From Peptococcaceae bacterium (lineage in GTDB: Bacteria; Bacillota; Peptococcia; DRI-13; UBA5745): a DNA stretch of 7,700 bases. Location: assembly GCA_031264885.1 (NCBI GenBank), contig JAISDM010000269.1, forward strand, positions 1 through 7,700, written 5' to 3'. The notes beneath the pieces were generated by a model, which was not told the origin of the DNA, made no database searches, and worked only from the letters and a program-made list of their open reading frames with translations. This document shows, in pieces, positions 5,328 to 7,700 of the stretch (the first letter of the stretch is position 1; every line of letters starts with the position of its first letter). The translations under genes were made by a program, and so were the position numbers.

Positions 5328-7303
5328 TCAGACTGCGCCTCCCGCATCATATAGCAATCCATAATGTACTCCATGTATTCTGGTGAATTTGCGGCAAACA
5401 GAAACGGCGCCGCGGCGTCCGCCGCGGAAACATTCAGCAGGGTTGGATAATTCTTAAATATGCGTATATAATCGCGGGCATAATCCAGAATACCGCTGCG
5501 TATTTGTTCCGCTTGCACGGCGTTTGACAGTTCCGGAAGCGTAAAGTTCAACATCGGGAGCGGCCCCGCCGCCGCGTCCAAACCGCCTAACTGTGGCTCG
5601 GCAGTTGAACTCAAAAGACAGAACAAGCTTTTATTGCCGCTAAGGTGGTTGCGGGAGAATATATGATACTTATTCTCAAAAAGCAGACGATCGGCAATTG
5701 TTATTCTTTTACCGGCGGATTCGGTCTCGTCGGCGAACCCAACCTCATCGGCAAAACCGACCTCATTGGCAAAGTTTGCGTCAATATACTCGCGAACTAT
5801 ATTGGAAATGATTTCAGCTGATTTTAGGTTTCCTAAAGTATCAACAAGTAAGCAGCGCCCAGAACCGGCTATAACTGTCCTCAAGTATTCCGCATAGCGT
5901 CTTTGTTCATCATTTGCCGCCAACACGATCCTTTCACGATGGGCATATAAAAAATCAGCCAGTCTATTTTTATTGTTCTTATGAACCGGTTTATCGGCGT
6001 CAAGATGAACACCGGCAAGTTCAGTCGCTATTTCACCCATACCATTCCTTATAAAAACGTCGCGAACGGCTGTTGTGGCGGCGGCTGCGCATAACGTATC
6101 AACAAACGAAGCGAACGAATACAAAGGACTCAGCCGTATATATAACTCATTCGACCACAACAGTTTTTCGCAGGGCGCGTACGCGAACAGCATACTAAAC
6201 ACTTGCGCGGCGATTGCGCCCGTTTCGTTCATAAATAATACTTTGTCAGCGCCTGTATCTGTCGCCGCTTGCCGCACCCAGTTACAAAAACCTACATAAT
6301 ATAGACCGCCATAAACATATCCGAACTCGTATAAAGGCGCGTAAACGTCGGCCGTCGCGTGAAGTTTCGAGTTAACAACGCCATTATAAATACTTGCCTG
6401 CAAAGGAGAGACGAAGGTTGGGCGATACTGTTTGGCGACGCTGCTTACCTGATCATAGAAGAATGTGTCTATACCTAAGCCGCGCGGCGCTCTCACGTCC
6501 GCGATTCTATTGTCGCCGATATGCAAAACTCTCGCGTTCCAGCCCGCGTCGTCCATAACAAGCTTAAACAGCTCGCCGTTTCTTTTGGCAACGCCGTAAT
6601 CGCAGCTAACGTAAATCTTGTCAATAAAATCAAACCCACATTTGTCAAGCAGTTTTCTAATGTACTCAGCCGGCCAATACATATCGCTTACGGCAATAAT
6701 TCTAATCTCTTTGGGCATAAAACGAATCAAGTTCAACAGCCGGACAAACCAGGGATTTGGCTGTATCAGTTCCAATTCTGTTTCAAATTCTGTTTGAATC
6801 CCTACATCTTTAGGTATTCCAAGCCTGTATTCGATCTCCGCATAGATTTCATCAATGGTGATTTCACCATTAATCGTATGCAGTTCCTTCTCTACGGCCA
6901 TTCGCGCGTCTGGGAAGTCGAGCGCGCCCAATTTTTGCGCAATCAACGCAAATATGTCGTCGGGTTTATTAAAAGGTCTCAAAAGCAAGGTGTCAAAAAC
7001 ATCAAATGACGCTATCTCGTAAGACAAATATCTGTTTACAAAGGCTTCAGGATTGGGACGCTGTGAAACGGCGCTTTCCGGCTGCCCCGCGAGAGGACGG
7101 TTTATGCCTAACGGCGCGTAGTTTTTGGGATTACGCAGAATTAGAACAGCCAACCACAACAGCTCGCGGAATCTGTGTTTTTCATGAAACGCCGGATCGC
7201 TTACGCGGCGGTTGTTGTAAACCGTGCGAACGGCTTCATTGCCGTCAACGTACCGTTCCCATACGCGCAGTTTAAGATTTAAGAGTTTGGATGTTATTCC
7301 CAT
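5324..7303 (-). CDS. HAD-superfamily hydrolase-domain protein of glycan clusters (COG5610-like)
   Basis: This is a 659-aa two-part protein. Residues 1-90 match nothing I recognise. The HAD domain spans about 97-285: IASFDVFDTLLLRP (Asp101 nucleophile, Asp104), IIAVSDMYWPAEYI (Ser206), YGVAKRNGELF (Lys240) and LHIGDNRIADV (Asp264, Asp269). A phosphatase active site is therefore complete. From about 300 onward it resembles the long C-terminal region of HAD proteins found beside glycosyltransferases: YEFGYVYGGLYYVGFCNWV, VLFMNETGAI and CLLVDTLGNLKSAE. In relatives I recall the second motif as FLxRDG and the third as VDIGWxG, so this copy is divergent. Residues 511-526 are a six-residue tandem repeat. 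The start overlaps the oxidoreductase stop (TAATG), and a GGGG run 5 nt upstream is the only ribosome-binding candidate. It may dephosphorylate a sugar or modify a glycan carrier; the substrate cannot be inferred. The HAD call is firm, the role is not. Confidence 0.82.
   Translation of the reverse strand: MGITSKLLNLKLRVWERYVDGNEAVRTVYNNRRVSDPAFHEKHRFRELLWLAVLILRNPKNYAPLGINRPLAGQPESAVSQRPNPEAFVNRYLSYEIASFDVFDTLLLRPFNKPDDIFALIAQKLGALDFPDARMAVEKELHTINGEITIDEIYAEIEYRLGIPKDVGIQTEFETELELIQPNPWFVRLLNLIRFMPKEIRIIAVSDMYWPAEYIRKLLDKCGFDFIDKIYVSCDYGVAKRNGELFKLVMDDAGWNARVLHIGDNRIADVRAPRGLGIDTFFYDQVSSVAKQYRPTFVSPLQASIYNGVVNSKLHATADVYAPLYEFGYVYGGLYYVGFCNWVRQAATDTGADKVLFMNETGAIAAQVFSMLFAYAPCEKLLWSNELYIRLSPLYSFASFVDTLCAAAATTAVRDVFIRNGMGEIATELAGVHLDADKPVHKNNKNRLADFLYAHRERIVLAANDEQRRYAEYLRTVIAGSGRCLLVDTLGNLKSAEIISNIVREYIDANFANEVGFADEVGFADETESAGKRITIADRLLFENKYHIFSRNHLSGNKSLFCLLSSTAEPQLGGLDAAAGPLPMLNFTLPELSNAVQAEQIRSGILDYARDYIRIFKNYPTLLNVSAADAAAPFLFAANSPEYMEYIMDCYMMREAQSE
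5726..5773 (-). repeat. Degenerate 18-bp tandem repeat in the HAD-protein gene
   Basis: On the coding strand, two full units and a partial third encode FANEVG, FADEVG and FADE (residues 511-526). Units differ by a few mostly third-position changes, so this is an older in-frame duplication rather than an assembly artefact. It falls in an acidic, probably loop-like stretch before ITIADRLLFENKY. Confidence 0.8.
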
Positions 7304-7700
7304 TACTTCCCCATTCTATAGATATTATCCACCAACCGCATGACGCCCAGCGCATCTTCAATGGTCCCGTTTACGATTGGTTTATCCTTTCTTACCGCGT
7401 CGTAAAACTCGTGTATTTCGCAGTCCCAAGAGGAATCCTCGTCGAAACACAGCGTATTTTCAAGGGGGTTGCCGAGTTTACCGTCTTTCATTTCGACATC
7501 CTTGCGGTAATAGGTTATACGCTCCTCGCCATAACTGCGTGTACCGGTAAGCAACCCGTTCAGCGCGATATAACCATCCGTCAGCATAAAGTCCATATCG
7601 AATTTGTGCTTCCATTGCAGAGCAGACGAATGTAAACTTGCTACTTTGCCGCCGCATGTACGCATTACAGCAAGCGCGCTGTCCTCCGTGTGCATATTCT
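7303..7700 (-). CDS. Gfo/Idh/MocA-family oxidoreductase, C-terminal part (5' end outside window)
   Basis: Gfo/Idh/MocA enzymes are NAD(P)-dependent sugar dehydrogenases or reductases; in glycan clusters they often oxidise or reduce ring hydroxyls of nucleotide sugars. About 131 residues are visible and the frame stays open to the right edge, so the Rossmann domain and catalytic lysine lie outside. What remains is the C-terminal substrate-binding domain: HTEDSALAVMRTCGGKVASL, HSSALQWKHKFDMDFMLTDG, then DSSWDCEIHEFYDAVRKDKP and NGTIEDALGVMRLVDNIY. This order (an EDSA strand, a ...G-x-V-A-S-L-H strand, the D-x-SW segment and the E-x-x-x-F-x-x-A-x-R helix) is typical of the family. The ATG at 7695 is internal and should not be read as the start. 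Its stop overlaps the start of the HAD gene by 1 nt. Cofactor and substrate cannot be told from this fragment. Confidence 0.85.
   Translation of the reverse strand, partial: NMHTEDSALAVMRTCGGKVASLHSSALQWKHKFDMDFMLTDGYIALNGLLTGTRSYGEERITYYRKDVEMKDGKLGNPLENTLCFDEDSSWDCEIHEFYDAVRKDKPIVNGTIEDALGVMRLVDNIYRMGK

Noticed and set aside
5410..5427. GC-rich inverted repeat CCGCGGCG-TC-CGCCGCGG
   Set aside because: It lies within the HAD gene in an Ala-rich coding stretch (SAADAAA), with no following T-run on the coding strand; probably a coincidence of GCG/GCC alanine codons.
1..7700. Firm taxonomic call from the KdsB homologue
   Set aside because: KdsB-like synthetases also occur in capsule and other glycan clusters that spread between phyla, so one divergent copy does not fix the lineage.

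Overview
The window is one strand of a surface-glycan or specialised-carbohydrate biosynthesis cluster. All seven genes lie on the minus strand, so transcription runs from base 7700 towards base 1. The window is coding from end to end and cut inside a gene at both edges. Every junction overlaps: TAATG or TGATG by 1 nt, or ATGA by 4 nt. No intergenic gap, promoter, terminator, RNA gene, insertion sequence or CRISPR array is visible, and the genes look translationally coupled in one operon.

In transcription order the genes are: (1) the C-terminal part of a Gfo/Idh/MocA-family sugar oxidoreductase, cut by the right edge; (2) a 659-aa protein with a complete HAD hydrolase domain and a long C-terminal region like that of glycan-cluster HAD proteins; (3) a 539-aa probable glycosyltransferase with motifs of the bacterial sialyl/polysialyltransferase type; (4) a 250-aa KdsB-family CMP-sugar synthetase; (5) a 592-aa FkbH-like protein (SGNH-like, HAD-IIIC and GNAT-like parts); (6) and (7) the N- and C-terminal subunits of a split transketolase-like ThDP enzyme. 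Gene 6 carries a one-base frameshift and gene 7 is cut by the left edge.

How they may work together is inference. A ThDP transketolase makes 2-ketoses, KdsB-type enzymes place CMP on the anomeric C2 hydroxyl of 2-keto sugar acids, and sialyltransferase-type GT-B enzymes use CMP donors. With the oxidoreductase and two HAD-domain proteins, this reads as a route to an unusual CMP-activated keto sugar, or an acyl-decorated sugar through FkbH, and its transfer to a glycan. The exact product cannot be read from the sequence.

The organism cannot be named. Purine-rich Shine-Dalgarno sites (for example AAGGAGG before gene 7), moderate-to-high GC and dense polycistronic packing show only that it is a bacterium. 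The KdsB homologue suggests, but does not prove, a Gram-negative envelope. GC is uneven: the glycosyltransferase gene (about 3.9-5.3 kb) is visibly AT-richer than the FkbH/transketolase side, as is common in mosaic polysaccharide loci.
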